This document shows, in pieces, positions 1 through 7,792 of a DNA stretch of 64,000 nt. Below the pieces are notes generated by a model that worked only from the letters and a program-made list of their open reading frames with translations, had not been told where the DNA came from and did not search any database. Origin of the DNA: an uncultured Lachnospiraceae bacterium (GTDB lineage Bacteria; Bacillota; Clostridia; Lachnospirales; Lachnospiraceae); NCBI GenBank assembly GCA_910579805.1, contig CAJTWM010000002.1:1-64000 (forward strand), given 5' to 3'. How positions within the stretch are numbered: position 1 is the stretch's first letter; each line of letters starts with the position of its first letter. The position numbers and the translations under genes were made by a program.

Positions 1-2
1 AG

Positions 3-533
3 CTTGATGAGAGCACAAGGAATAACAAAGTTGATTATGCGGTAGTTTATGGTGAATTTATGTACAAAGCAGGTTCATGGCCTTATGAAAGGCGCGTGGT
101 ATGCAAAGTTGAAAAACCGGAAAACCAAATGGTTTACCTATACACATTTATTGTCACAAACATGGATTCTTCACCGGAGTATCTCATCAAATTTTACTGC
201 AAGAGAGGGCTGATGGAAAACTTCATCAAAGAAGGCAAATCCGGTTTTGATTTTGCATCCGTAAGCAGTCATACCAGAATGGTAAATGCCAACAGACTTC
301 AGGCACACGCTCTTGCATATAACATATTTAATTGGTTTAGACGATTGGCGTTATCAGCAAACATGCGAAAGCAACGCATTGATACCGTCCGTTTAAAACT
401 GCTGAAGATTGCTGCAAAAGTAATTCATTCAGCAAGATATATCATATTCAAGCTGTGTAGCAGCTGCCCTTATAAGAACGAATTCAATGAGACACTTTCA
501 AATATCGGTAAGCTAAATGTACAGCTGGAATAG
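3..533 (+). CDS. IS1380-family transposase, C-terminal part (5' end outside window)
   Basis: The reading frame is open from the first bases of the window, so the gene starts upstream. The visible 176 residues match the end of an IS1380-type DDE transposase. The hallmark is the segment YCKRGLMENFIKEGKSGFDF at about residues 54-73, where the Glu of the E-N-x-I-K-E-x-K motif is the third catalytic acid. A basic C-terminal region with N-x-F-N-W-F-R-R follows. The enzyme would cut and join its own IS ends. It does not belong to the phage operon that follows; its position suggests an IS inserted in, or at the edge of, the element. Confidence 0.8.
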   Translation, partial: LDESTRNNKVDYAVVYGEFMYKAGSWPYERRVVCKVEKPENQMVYLYTFIVTNMDSSPEYLIKFYCKRGLMENFIKEGKSGFDFASVSSHTRMVNANRLQAHALAYNIFNWFRRLALSANMRKQRIDTVRLKLLKIAAKVIHSARYIIFKLCSSCPYKNEFNETLSNIGKLNVQLE

Positions 534-550
534 CAACTATTAACGAACCT

Positions 551-582
551 TGACAGCTTAACAACTGCTCTAAATGCTGTCA
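551..582. repeat. Inverted repeat after the transposase (IS end or terminator)
   Basis: TGACAGC at 551-557 and GCTGTCA at 576-582 form a 7-bp inverted repeat 18 bases after the transposase stop. Further GGG/CCC half-repeats follow to about 620. This is either a transcription terminator or part of the right end of the insertion sequence. The exact IS boundary cannot be placed without the other end. Confidence 0.4.
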
Positions 583-721
583 CAGGGATTTTATGCCCTT
601 TTGACGGGGCAATTGAGTAATGTTATGGCTGTATGGATCAATTTTCAGATTCATGGTACAGTTATCAATTCAGATACTGTTCCGTGAATAATTCGGGATA
701 AATATAGAAAAAGAGAAATTT

Positions 722-1036
722 ATGTTTTTGCCATTAAATCAACATATATTCAAAACTATGTTTGAAATAAAATCTAATAGTTTGGAACCTATACTAAAAC
801 AGTATGATGTTGATCAGAAAAATTTGTATGATTTATTGTGGAAAGAGTTTGACATACCAGGAATGGAAATACGAATAGCAAATACAGCGTTTGATTTTCT
901 TATTGATTGTTGTGAAAATAAAAGAGAGTTAGAAAAGACATTGAAAAGCGAGATTAAAAAGAATATCTTAATGTCTAGTATTTTCTATACAAATGTTGCT
1001 TCAGATGCAATAAATACAATGGATTTTAACAGTTGA
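722..1036 (+). CDS. Hypothetical protein, 104 aa
   Basis: Not recognised. An acidic-basic, helix-rich protein with two Cys (C-C) in the middle. The ATG is preceded only by a weak ribosome-binding site (aaaagagaaa). It is the first gene of a run of small plus-strand genes and ends 27 bases before the next ATG. Confidence 0.55.
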   Translation: MFLPLNQHIFKTMFEIKSNSLEPILKQYDVDQKNLYDLLWKEFDIPGMEIRIANTAFDFLIDCCENKRELEKTLKSEIKKNILMSSIFYTNVASDAINTMDFNS

Positions 1037-1051
1037 AACACGAGTTTTAAG
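1035..1051 (+). repeat. Intergenic mini-hairpin (gaaac-ACGA-gtttt)
   Basis: AAAC and GTTT pair around the loop ACGA, directly upstream of the AAGGAGA ribosome-binding site of the gene at 1064. It belongs to a recurrent class of short A-rich/T-rich hairpins in this window (see findings). Confidence 0.5.
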
Positions 1052-1063
1052 GAGAAAGATATT

Positions 1064-1591
1064 ATGAGAGTAAAAATAAATGAATGGTGGTCAAATAATG
1101 AACCAGATGAAAAGTTGATTTATAAAGATGGTCTTGCAGAACAATGCCTGTTTGTAAGAGATACACTTATGTTAAATTTATTTATTGATATAGCAACCGA
1201 TTATTTAAAATATGGCGATTATAGTGATGAGTGCAATGAAATATATCATAATTTTGTGCCATTAGTGATAGGAACTCATTATTCAAAAAGTGTAAAACTT
1301 CCTGTTATGGAAATGGATATGTCTAAAATAGGATTAAATATCATCTTAAGGTATAATTTTTATGATTGGTGTATAAGTGTAGAGTCTAATGATGAGGTTA
1401 ATTGTGATTTTATGGGATTGGTTACTGGACAAAAAGGATATTTTGAAGGATTTCCAACAGATAGAATTTATGACAATTATTCGTCACAAAACAATAAACA
1501 GTTTAGTGTGGTTTTAAATAATAAGTATCAAGTATATACATTCATGTTTTTATTAAGAAATTGGGTGATGAATAAAAATAAGCAATTTTAA
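1064..1591 (+). CDS. Hypothetical protein, 175 aa
   Basis: Not recognised. The N-terminus is W- and acid-rich (NEWWSNNEPDEK). The middle has repeated aromatic residues and no transmembrane segment or cysteine cluster. The start is an ATG with a good TAAGGAGAAAG ribosome-binding site. It lies in a co-directional run of small phage genes, and another short hairpin (1597-1611) precedes the next gene. Confidence 0.75.
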   Translation: MRVKINEWWSNNEPDEKLIYKDGLAEQCLFVRDTLMLNLFIDIATDYLKYGDYSDECNEIYHNFVPLVIGTHYSKSVKLPVMEMDMSKIGLNIILRYNFYDWCISVESNDEVNCDFMGLVTGQKGYFEGFPTDRIYDNYSSQNNKQFSVVLNNKYQVYTFMFLLRNWVMNKNKQF

Positions 1592-1624
1592 CAATAAAAT
1601 TTCCGTTTTAAGAGGAGGTGAAGT

Positions 1625-1801
1625 ATGGTTAAGGTTATTGAAAATAATGCTATTCACAGATGTAGGTGTCAATATTGTAATAGCTTATTAGAATATTCTA
1701 TAGAGGATAAACAATTAATACAAGTGGGTCAGCGGCAAGAGGAATATCAAATTTATTGTCCTGCATGTAACAGATATACAAAATTTGATATTCCAGAGTA
1801 A
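1625..1801 (+). CDS. Small zinc-ribbon protein, 58 aa
   Basis: ATG at 1625 follows the strong site AGAGGAGGTGA. Two knuckles, C-R-C-Q-Y-C near residues 14-19 and C-P-A-C near residues 47-50, form a plausible four-cysteine zinc ribbon. Small phage zinc ribbons often bind nucleic acid or partner proteins; no specific function is assigned. Confidence 0.75.
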   Translation: MVKVIENNAIHRCRCQYCNSLLEYSIEDKQLIQVGQRQEEYQIYCPACNRYTKFDIPE

Positions 1802-1838
1802 AAGATGTGATGAATCGAAGGTTTTAAGGAGAAAAAAT

Positions 1839-2138
1839 ATGAAAGTAAATATACATACTTATTCATTTGGTAATAATATGCCTGTTTATAAAGGTTATAT
1901 TGAGATGGATAATTTTGATGCAGATACATGTTGGAATTTGTGTAATTGGTCAGCATGGACAGATAAGAAACCAGAAATGTTACATTCCGAAATTAGTTCT
2001 TGTGCGCATGGTATTTGCTTTACTAATTCTGAAACCTGGGAGAAATGGTTGGCATTATCTTTTGGATGGTTGAAAGGAGATGAAAAGAAAATTTCTGATT
2101 ATATAGAAAAACACAAGAATAATATTTTCTGGAAGTGA
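1839..2138 (+). CDS. Hypothetical protein, 99 aa
   Basis: Not recognised. Trp-rich (W-N-L-C-N-W-S-A-W, then two W residues in E-K-W-L-A-L-S-F-G-W). The frame is open further upstream, but ATG 1839 is chosen because TTAAGGAGAAA sits at the correct distance before it. Probably a small cytoplasmic phage protein. Confidence 0.7.
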   Translation: MKVNIHTYSFGNNMPVYKGYIEMDNFDADTCWNLCNWSAWTDKKPEMLHSEISSCAHGICFTNSETWEKWLALSFGWLKGDEKKISDYIEKHKNNIFWK

Positions 2139-2233
2139 AAATAATTAAATTATAGATGAAATCATATTTGAATAATACTTGTCCTGATAGAAGAATATAT
2201 TAATATAAAATATATTTAAATTAGGAGGTTCTT

Positions 2234-2482
2234 ATGAACATTGTTAGTGAATTTACAAATGATCAAGTTATTGAACTGATTAATGAGATGTACGATTACA
2301 GAATTAAAAATGGCGTTAATTCAGATCGTCCAAAGTTACAAAAGTTATATAAAGAACATCAGAATTTTCATAGTGAAGATATGTTATATCAATATATTTT
2401 AAATGAAGCAGCTATAAGATTTGATAAAGTAGTTATTGAGTTATTTTTGAAACATCCAGATAAATTCTTAAGAATACAGTAA
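2234..2482 (+). CDS. Hypothetical protein, 82 aa
   Basis: Not recognised. A soluble, helix-rich small protein. The ATG follows TTAGGAGGT. It closes the first transcription unit, because a strong rho-independent terminator lies 22 bases after its stop. Confidence 0.7.
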   Translation: MNIVSEFTNDQVIELINEMYDYRIKNGVNSDRPKLQKLYKEHQNFHSEDMLYQYILNEAAIRFDKVVIELFLKHPDKFLRIQ

Positions 2483-2503
2483 TTGAATGAAAAGGGTCTA
2501 AAT

Positions 2504-2529
2504 GGGCACTTTTTAGTGCCCGTTTTTTT
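2504..2529 (+). terminator. Rho-independent terminator
   Basis: GGGCACT (2504-2510) and AGTGCCC (2515-2521) form a 7-bp stem with a 4-base loop, followed by a seven-T tract. It ends the plus-strand unit and faces the convergent minus-strand gene at 2575-3045. Confidence 0.85.
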
Positions 2530-2574
2530 ACGCCTTAATACATAAAAATATAGCAATAAAAGAAACATTTTATC

Positions 2575-3045
2575 TTATGCAAGTGCACTATTTGTTATTA
2601 AATAAATCATAATTGCAGAAATTATAATTTCAACGATAGTAAGACCTATTGGAACCCAAATTGTCATACTGATCTTAAACAATGAAAAGTGTTTAGAACC
2701 ATTTTGTGAATGTGGATATTTGAGATATTTATCAGGAAAATTATCACTAATAATGAGTGTAATTTTATTCCTTAATGTTGCTATTCTGGATGATTCGGAA
2801 AGACAATAGAATAAAAAGACAAAACTTAAACACAAACCCGATATTGGGAATAAAAGTAATGGGATTGCGTTGGGGATTTTGACGTTGTTAAAAAAACTAA
2901 TAGATATTGGTAAAGTTATTACAAAGAAAATAACAATAAAAGATTGTGCCATTTGTTTTCTGAAACGATCTAATCTATATTTCCATTCATCATAGTATAT
3001 ATTTAACAATTCAATAGTATTTATATTTTGTTTTTCTTTTTTCAT
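2575..3045 (-). CDS. Predicted membrane protein with two to three TM segments
   Basis: 156 residues. A basic/amphipathic N-terminus (E-L-L-N-I-Y-Y-D-E-W-K-Y-R-L) is followed by two adjacent hydrophobic segments around residues 40-85, then a soluble stretch and a C-terminal hydrophobic segment around 130-153. The start is the ATG at 3045, preceded on the minus strand by AAGGAGA. It is one of the few minus-strand genes and stands as an isolated cassette. That position is typical of lysogenic cargo such as exclusion or immunity membrane proteins, but this is inference. Confidence 0.75.
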   Translation of the reverse strand: MKKEKQNINTIELLNIYYDEWKYRLDRFRKQMAQSFIVIFFVITLPISISFFNNVKIPNAIPLLLFPISGLCLSFVFLFYCLSESSRIATLRNKITLIISDNFPDKYLKYPHSQNGSKHFSLFKISMTIWVPIGLTIVEIIISAIMIYLITNSALA

Positions 3046-3213
3046 CAAATCTCCTTAATAAAATAGCCACAGACAAATAAAAGCTAATATATATATCGAC
3101 CAACTTAATTGATATAATAATAGATTTGAAAACCAATTTAATAAAATGGACTTGAAATAAATCTTTTATTGCCATGGTTGGCAAAATATTAAAAATTACA
3201 GAAAGGATACGAA

Positions 3214-3260
3214 TGTTCACTAGTGAGTAAAGCTGCGCAGCTACTAAGTAATGGTGAACA
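3214..3260 (+). promoter_or_regulatory. Multi-branched hairpin element before C5-methyltransferase 1
   Basis: The outer stem is TGTTCAC (3214-3220) with GTGAACA (3254-3260). Inside are TAGT/ACTA and the perfect palindrome AGCTGCGCAGCT (3231-3242). A GAAAGGA ribosome-binding site (3201-3207) lies just 5' and the ATT start 4 bases 3' of the element. When folded, the element would bring the two to normal spacing. It is the first member of a family found throughout the window. Confidence 0.65.
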
Positions 3261-3263
3261 AAA

Positions 3264-3908
3264 ATTAAAGTATTAGAGTTATTTGCAGGAACAAGAAGTA
3301 TTGGTAAAGCATTTGAAGCAAGAGGTCATGAAGTCTTTAGCGTTGAATGGGATAAAGGTTTTGAAAATATTGACCTTTATGAAGATATTAGCAAAATCAC
3401 AGTGCAAAATATTCTAGACAAGTTTGGAAAACCGGATGTTATTTGGGCAAGTCCAGACTGTACCACATTCAGTATTGCAGCAATTAGTCATCATAGGAGA
3501 AAAAATCCAGAAACGGAAAATCTTGATCCTATTAGTGATTATGCAAAATTCTGTGATAATGTAGACCAACATGTTATTAATCTTATCAAAGAATTAAATC
3601 CTACATATTATTTCATTGAAAATCCACGTGGCGGTATGAGAAAGATGTCTTGGATGTAAGACCTACCACGATATACAGTTACATATTGTAAGTATGGTGA
3701 CACAAGAATGAAATCTACAGATATTTGGACAAATCATCATAATCCAAAGTTCCTTCCTATGTGTAAAAATGGTGATTCATGTCATGAATCTGCCCTAGAG
3801 GAAGTAAAACTGGCACACAGGGACTCAAAGGTAGCAAGGAAAGAAGTAAAATTCCTGCAAAATTATGTGAACATATAGTAGATATTTGTGAAGAAACATT
3901 ATCTTAAT
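3264..3908 (+). pseudogene. C5-cytosine DNA methyltransferase 1, interrupted
   Basis: The first codon is ATT (ATT AAA GTA TTA GAG), which gives M-K-V-L-E-L-F-A-G-T-R-S, the normal N-terminal motif I of phage C5 methyltransferases. An in-frame TGA lies three codons upstream and no ATG, GTG or TTG intervenes. Motif IV is S-P-D-C-T-T-F-S (P-C-like loop with the catalytic Cys), and E-N-P-R-G follows. An in-frame TAA at 3657 interrupts the protein. The same frame continues with family-like sequence (D-L-P-R-Y-T-V-T-Y-C-K-Y-G) to about 3795, where a one-base deletion in a C run shifts the frame; the intact reading would end at 3908. Either a decayed gene or one with sequence errors. Confidence 0.75.
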
Positions 3909-3971
3909 CTTTCATAGGGAGTCATGAACTCATGAAGGATTCACAAAATAACAAATTAGAGAAAGGATATA

Positions 3972-4010
3972 ACAAGTAATTCCGGATAAATTAGCGTTGC
4001 AACGCCTTGT
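3972..4010 (+). promoter_or_regulatory. Three-way hairpin element before C5-methyltransferase 2
   Basis: The outer stem is ACAAG (3972-3976) with CTTGT (4006-4010). Inside are TAATT...AATTA with TCCGGA in its loop, and the 12-base palindrome GCGTTGCAACGC (3994-4005). GAAAGGA (3961-3967) lies 4 bases 5', and an in-frame ATA (4013) lies 2 bases 3'. Same architecture as the element at 3214. Confidence 0.6.
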
Positions 4011-4012
4011 AG

Positions 4013-4951
4013 ATAAGGTATTTGGAAAGTAATAATAAAAATGGAATAGTGGTTTTAAGTTTATTTGATGGTATTAGTTGTGGGTATCTTGCTTTACAAC
4101 GAGCAGGAATTAAAGTTGATACATATTATGCAAGCGAGATTGAACCAAATGCAATTAAGATATCTCAAAAGAATTACCCAAATATTGTGCAGTTAGGTGA
4201 TATTACTGATATAAATAAAGAAATGATAGAGAAGTTAAAAACTGTAGATTTAGTAATAGGAGGCAGTCCATGCCAAGGATTATCCAGTTCTAATGTTTGG
4301 TTAAAAGACGGGGAATATGGAGTAAATGGTACTGGAAAGTCCAGTTTGTTTTGGGAATATGTGAGAATTCTAAAAATTGTACAGAAAATAAATCCTAATG
4401 TAAAATTTCTTCTTGAAAATGTTGGAAGTGCTAACAAAGTAGATAAACAAATAATTAGTGAAACATTAGGATGTGAAGGTAAATCATTTAATTCGTCTTT
4501 GTTAGCAGCACAAAATAGGAATAGAGTTTATTGGACAAATTTTAATTTTGATATTCCTACTGAAAGAAAAGAAATTTATATGAAAGATATTTTGGAAGAA
4601 TCAGTTAAAGACAAATATTATCTTTCACAAAAAATGCATGACTATATTATGTGTACTGATACTGGTGGGTACAGAACTGGAAATATGGATATTGATTTGG
4701 ATATCGCAAGACCTTTAACAGCAACAATGCACAAGATGCATAGAGCATGTACAGATAACTATGTTTCTACAAAATATAAGCCAAAAGATAAGACTAATAT
4801 TAGGAAGTTAACACCTGTTGAATGTGAAAGATTACAAACGCTTCCTGACAACTATACAGAAGGGATTTCTGATACAAATAGGTATAAATGTATTGGAAAT
4901 GGCTGGACTGTTGATGTAATTGCTTATATTTTTAGTTTTTTAAGGTTTTAA
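4013..4951 (+). CDS. C5-cytosine DNA methyltransferase 2
   Basis: An intact enzyme of about 310 residues that would methylate cytosine in DNA using SAM, probably protecting phage DNA from restriction. Motif I is V-V-L-S-L-F-D-G-I-S-C-G. Motif IV is G-G-S-P-C-Q-G-L-S with the catalytic Cys. E-N-V-G-S follows, then Q-N-R-N-R-V-Y-W-T-N, and C-terminal motif X/IX-like I-R-K-L-T-P-V-E-C-E-R-L-Q with G-N-G-W-T-V-D-V. The start is uncertain: ATA at 4013, directly after the hairpin element, or TTG at 4022. No ATG is in frame upstream of motif I. Confidence 0.88.
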   Translation: MRYLESNNKNGIVVLSLFDGISCGYLALQRAGIKVDTYYASEIEPNAIKISQKNYPNIVQLGDITDINKEMIEKLKTVDLVIGGSPCQGLSSSNVWLKDGEYGVNGTGKSSLFWEYVRILKIVQKINPNVKFLLENVGSANKVDKQIISETLGCEGKSFNSSLLAAQNRNRVYWTNFNFDIPTERKEIYMKDILEESVKDKYYLSQKMHDYIMCTDTGGYRTGNMDIDLDIARPLTATMHKMHRACTDNYVSTKYKPKDKTNIRKLTPVECERLQTLPDNYTEGISDTNRYKCIGNGWTVDVIAYIFSFLRF

Positions 4952-4971
4952 ATATTAGAAAAATAGCGAAA

Positions 4972-5016
4972 GGAGTAAGAGGTTTGCTGGCCAGCATTAA
5001 AGACTGTCTTTACTCC
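4972..5016 (+). promoter_or_regulatory. Three-way hairpin element before C5-methyltransferase 3
   Basis: The outer stem is GGAG (4972-4975) with CTCC (5013-5016). Inside are GCTGGCCAGC (4986-4995) and TAAAGAC-T-GTCTTTA (4998-5012). The 5' arm overlaps the ribosome-binding site GAAAGGAG, so folding would hide it. AAA-ATT follows immediately, but the ATT is not in the frame of the long downstream ORF. Confidence 0.6.
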
Positions 5017-5026
5017 AAAATTGTAA

Positions 5027-6493
5027 TTGAGAGAAGAAAGAGAATTAAGAAATTGGGGACTGGTAAATTTCTGTGAATTCGACAAGTATGCAATTAAAAG
5101 CTATTGTGCGATTCACGGTGTAGATGAGAGTTTAAATCTTGGTGATATTACTAAGGTTGATGAAACAAAATTAGAAGATTTTAATATGATGACATGGGGA
5201 TTCCCATGCACAGATATATCTTGCGCTGGAAAACAAAAAGGATTTTTAGATGAAGACGGTAATAAAACAAGAAGTGGTATGTATTACGAAGGAATTCGTA
5301 TTCTCAGATATAAGAAGCCGGCATTATCAATTATTGAGAATGTAAAGAATCTAACAAGTAAACGATTCAAAAAAGAATTTGAGACAGTTTTATCAGACTT
5401 GGATGATGCAGGATATAACTCATATTACAAAGTTTTGAATGCAAAGGATTTTGGAGTTCCTCAGAATCGCGAAAGGGTATTTATTATATCAATTCGTAAA
5501 GATTTAGATAACGGTAAATTTGTATTTCCTGAAGGATTTGATAATGGAATTCGTTTGAAAGATGTTTTAGAGGATGAAGTAGACGAGAAATATTATATTT
5601 CAGATGATAAAGTAAAGAAGTTTTTGGAGAATTTAAAATCTGAAAATATCTATGATAATACCACATTACAATTAGATGGTAACAATTACAATCAGCGTTG
5701 TGTCGTTCATACTCCAAATGACTTTTGCAGAACAATTATTGGAAGTGGAGGTAGCGGAGGATATCATGCTGGAAATGAGCCAAAAGTTTTGGTTCAAATA
5801 CAATCTGAAAATACTGATAAGAATAATGTTCCAGTAAGAATAGGTAATATATATGGCGAACAATTCGGAACAGGTTATGTAGGAAATGTATGGGACAAAG
5901 AATATATTAGTCCAACATTAATGACAATGCAAGGCGGTGGCAGGCAACCACATATAATGTGTGGTATTGATAAAAGTATAAACGATACAAAACAGATTGA
6001 GTACACAAATTGTATTACAACAAGAGAAGATATAGGAATAAGTAATAGAAAATCGGAAGGTACTGCCGTTCTACAAGTAGTTGGTAATGTAAATCCTTCT
6101 GGTAATGGTATGAATGGTAATGTGTTTTCAGAAGATGGACTTGCACCGACATTAACAACTAATAAAGGCGAAGGAAATAAAATTCTAACAGGAATCAGAA
6201 TCCGCAAATTAACTCCAAAAGAATGTTTTCGACTTATGGGATTTTCTGATTCAGCATATGACGCTGCAAGCAAAGTTGTTAGCAACAGCCAGCTTTATAA
6301 ACAATCAGGGAATTCAATAGTAGTAGATGTTTTATATTACATATTAGTTGAGTTATATAAGGCAATGCCGTACCTATTTGATGATTTGAAACTGAGCAGT
6401 TTCTTTTCAGGTATTGGCGCATTTGAGACTGCATTGGATAGGTTATATGAGAGTATCGATACAGGAAATTTTATCAAGCCACAAGCGGAGTAA
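5027..6493 (+). CDS. C5-cytosine DNA methyltransferase 3, apparently circularly permuted
   Basis: 488 residues with catalytic W-G-F-P-C-T-D-I-S-C-A-G-K-Q at about 59-72, I-I-E-N-V-K-N-L at about 104, and N-R-E-R-V-F-I-I at about 147. A target-recognition region carries repeated P-T-L-T-T-type boxes, then K-L-T-P-K-E-C-F-R-L-M-G-F and Q-S-G-N-S-I-V-V-D-V. Motif I is missing from the N-terminus, which begins at N-F-C-E-F-D-K-Y-A. Instead S-S-F-F-S-G-I-G-A-F-E-T-A-L appears at the C-terminus (about 454-467), after the point where such proteins normally end. That is either true circular permutation or the start of a second enzyme fused on. TTG 5027 directly follows a TAA codon, so the real start is unclear. 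Confidence 0.8.
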   Translation: MREERELRNWGLVNFCEFDKYAIKSYCAIHGVDESLNLGDITKVDETKLEDFNMMTWGFPCTDISCAGKQKGFLDEDGNKTRSGMYYEGIRILRYKKPALSIIENVKNLTSKRFKKEFETVLSDLDDAGYNSYYKVLNAKDFGVPQNRERVFIISIRKDLDNGKFVFPEGFDNGIRLKDVLEDEVDEKYYISDDKVKKFLENLKSENIYDNTTLQLDGNNYNQRCVVHTPNDFCRTIIGSGGSGGYHAGNEPKVLVQIQSENTDKNNVPVRIGNIYGEQFGTGYVGNVWDKEYISPTLMTMQGGGRQPHIMCGIDKSINDTKQIEYTNCITTREDIGISNRKSEGTAVLQVVGNVNPSGNGMNGNVFSEDGLAPTLTTNKGEGNKILTGIRIRKLTPKECFRLMGFSDSAYDAASKVVSNSQLYKQSGNSIVVDVLYYILVELYKAMPYLFDDLKLSSFFSGIGAFETALDRLYESIDTGNFIKPQAE

Positions 6494-6822
6494 ATTTTGC
6501 TTGTGGCGAAAAAGATATTTTGCCGGCAGCACTTAAATATCAGAGAACAGAATATGCAAAACAGATCAGAAAAGATTATGAAGCAGGTAAAATCAAAGAA
6601 CGTAGATGTAATATGAGAGAATATACTCTTAGGACTGATGGGCTTTGCAATACGATAACCACAGTCACAAAAGACAACTATATAGCTGTTGGCGCAGCTA
6701 TGCGTGGTAGATATAATTCAGATGGTAAAACTGAACAGCAGATAGAAGTAAGAGATGATGAGTTGTCAAATGCAATTACGACAGTAAATAAAGATTCGTT
6801 GGTTGTAGAAAAGAGGCAATAA
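6451..6822 (+). pseudogene. Frameshifted continuation of the C5-methyltransferase region
   Basis: In the -1 frame relative to the preceding gene the sequence reads S-G-V-N-F-A-C-G-E-K-D-I-L-P-A-A-L-K and goes on for more than 100 residues. It has two S/C-N-(T/A)-I-T-T-V-x-K-D boxes like those in target-recognition domains of phage C5 methyltransferases. There is no start codon with a ribosome-binding site (TTG 6520 has none). The previous gene's stop sits in the loop of a 9-bp hairpin exactly where the frames meet. Best read as one gene broken by a one-base deletion, or joined by frameshifting. Confidence 0.6.
6478..6507 (+). promoter_or_regulatory. 9-bp hairpin at a frame junction
   Basis: GCCACAAGC (6478-6486) and GCTTGTGGC (6499-6507) pair perfectly. 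The TAA stop of the upstream frame (6491-6493) is in the 12-base loop and the -1 frame continues through the stem. Confidence 0.6.
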
Positions 6823-6840
6823 ATCCCACGTTTTATTGCC
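6815..6840 (+). repeat. Intergenic hairpin after methyltransferase remnant
   Basis: GGCAATAAA and TTTATTGCC pair around a loop containing CCCACG; the stem spans the end of the upstream ORF. A long member of the A-rich/T-rich hairpin class, possibly acting as a weak terminator or processing site. Confidence 0.5.
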
Positions 6841-6920
6841 AAAACAGAACAATATGTAGTGGTAGAAAACAATGAGAAATACAATATATAGCATATAAAA
6901 TTATAAAGGAGATGGTAAAT

Positions 6921-7748
6921 ATAGAAATTATTTGCAAAGGAAGAGGACAAGGTAAAACTTATGATTTAATTTTAGAATCGGCAAGAACAGGAACACCGAT
7001 TTTAACAGCATACAATTCAAGACACATTGTAGATCAAGCAAGATTTATAGGTGCTAAAATTCACCAGCCGATGACTGTTGAGGAATATAAATATTTTAAG
7101 AATAATGGCTCTCTGTTAAACAGCAAAGATTGGAAAGGTAAATTGTTAGTTGACGAAGTTGATAAAGTGTTAGAACAACTATTGGGAGCGCAAATTGAAA
7201 AAGTAACTTGTACACCAGATTCTATGAATGAAAAGGAGAAAAATAATATGCCAACAAATTTCAACTATTATGAAAATTTATTGAGAGAAACTTATAAGGT
7301 ACATATTGATAAGGATAGAATTAAATCCCCTGAAATTAAAGATGTAAAAATTATTGTTCCAGATAAGGTCGTGGAAGTAACTTTTACTGATGGAACAAAA
7401 GAGAAGTCTGTATGTAGAGAGCCAGATGTATTTAGTTTGGAGTCTGCAATTTCAATTTGTATTTCTAAGAAGATTATGGGTGGGTCTTCTGCTTATAACA
7501 ATGCAATTAAGCATGGAATGAAGGTTTATGAGGACAAGTTAAAGAAAGAGGCTGAGGAGAAAGCTGAACAGGAACGCATTGAAAAGAAACGTGCTAAGAG
7601 ACTTGCTTATAAGGAACGCAGAAGTGCTAAGAGAGCTGAGGAAGAAATGATTAGAAAAGAGCGAGAGAGAGAAGAGCAGATTGAAATCCAAAAAGAAGCA
7701 TATTTAAGAGCGATGGATGTTTTAAGAAGTGAGAATAAAGGTGCGTGA
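6921..7748 (+). CDS. P-loop-like protein fused in frame to a second ORF
   Basis: GGAG lies 9 bases before an ATA codon that gives M-E-I-I-C-K-G-R-G-Q-G-K-T, so ATA 6921 fits better than ATG 6912, which abuts the ribosome-binding site. Residues 1-75 hold a Walker-A-like G-R-G-Q-G-K-T and a Walker-B-like L-L-V-D-E-V-D. From ATG 7249 a second part (M-P-T-N-F-N-Y-Y-E-N-L-L) has its own AAAAGGAG site. It contains a globular domain and then a highly charged K/E/R coiled coil to the end. The two halves look like separate genes now continuous in one frame. Exact functions unknown. Confidence 0.65.
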   Translation: MEIICKGRGQGKTYDLILESARTGTPILTAYNSRHIVDQARFIGAKIHQPMTVEEYKYFKNNGSLLNSKDWKGKLLVDEVDKVLEQLLGAQIEKVTCTPDSMNEKEKNNMPTNFNYYENLLRETYKVHIDKDRIKSPEIKDVKIIVPDKVVEVTFTDGTKEKSVCREPDVFSLESAISICISKKIMGGSSAYNNAIKHGMKVYEDKLKKEAEEKAEQERIEKKRAKRLAYKERRSAKRAEEEMIRKEREREEQIEIQKEAYLRAMDVLRSENKGA

Positions 7749-7756
7749 TAGCGTAC

Positions 7757-7776
7757 CTTGAAATCTGCGTTTCAAG
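7757..7776 (+). repeat. Intergenic mini-hairpin (cttgaaa-N6-tttcaag)
   Basis: A perfect 7-bp stem with loop TCTGCG, 4 bases before the AGAGGGTG ribosome-binding site of the gene at 7793. One of the clearest members of the class. Confidence 0.65.
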
Positions 7777-7792
7777 AAAGAGGGTGCGATCT

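Noticed and set aside
3011..3220. Minus-strand ORF overlapping the membrane-protein start
   Set aside because: Overlaps the start of the real minus-strand gene, lacks a ribosome-binding site and has a low-complexity hydrophobic translation.
3213..3259. Ribosome bypass of the hairpin from ATG 3213
   Set aside because: ATG 3213 is at good spacing from GAAAGGA and stops after five codons, but only two of the six elements have such a mini-start, so spacing or switching fits the family better; kept as a test only.
5875..6285. Minus-strand ORF of 136 codons inside the C5-methyltransferase gene
   Set aside because: It lies wholly opposite a well-supported gene, has no ribosome-binding site and no recognisable family.
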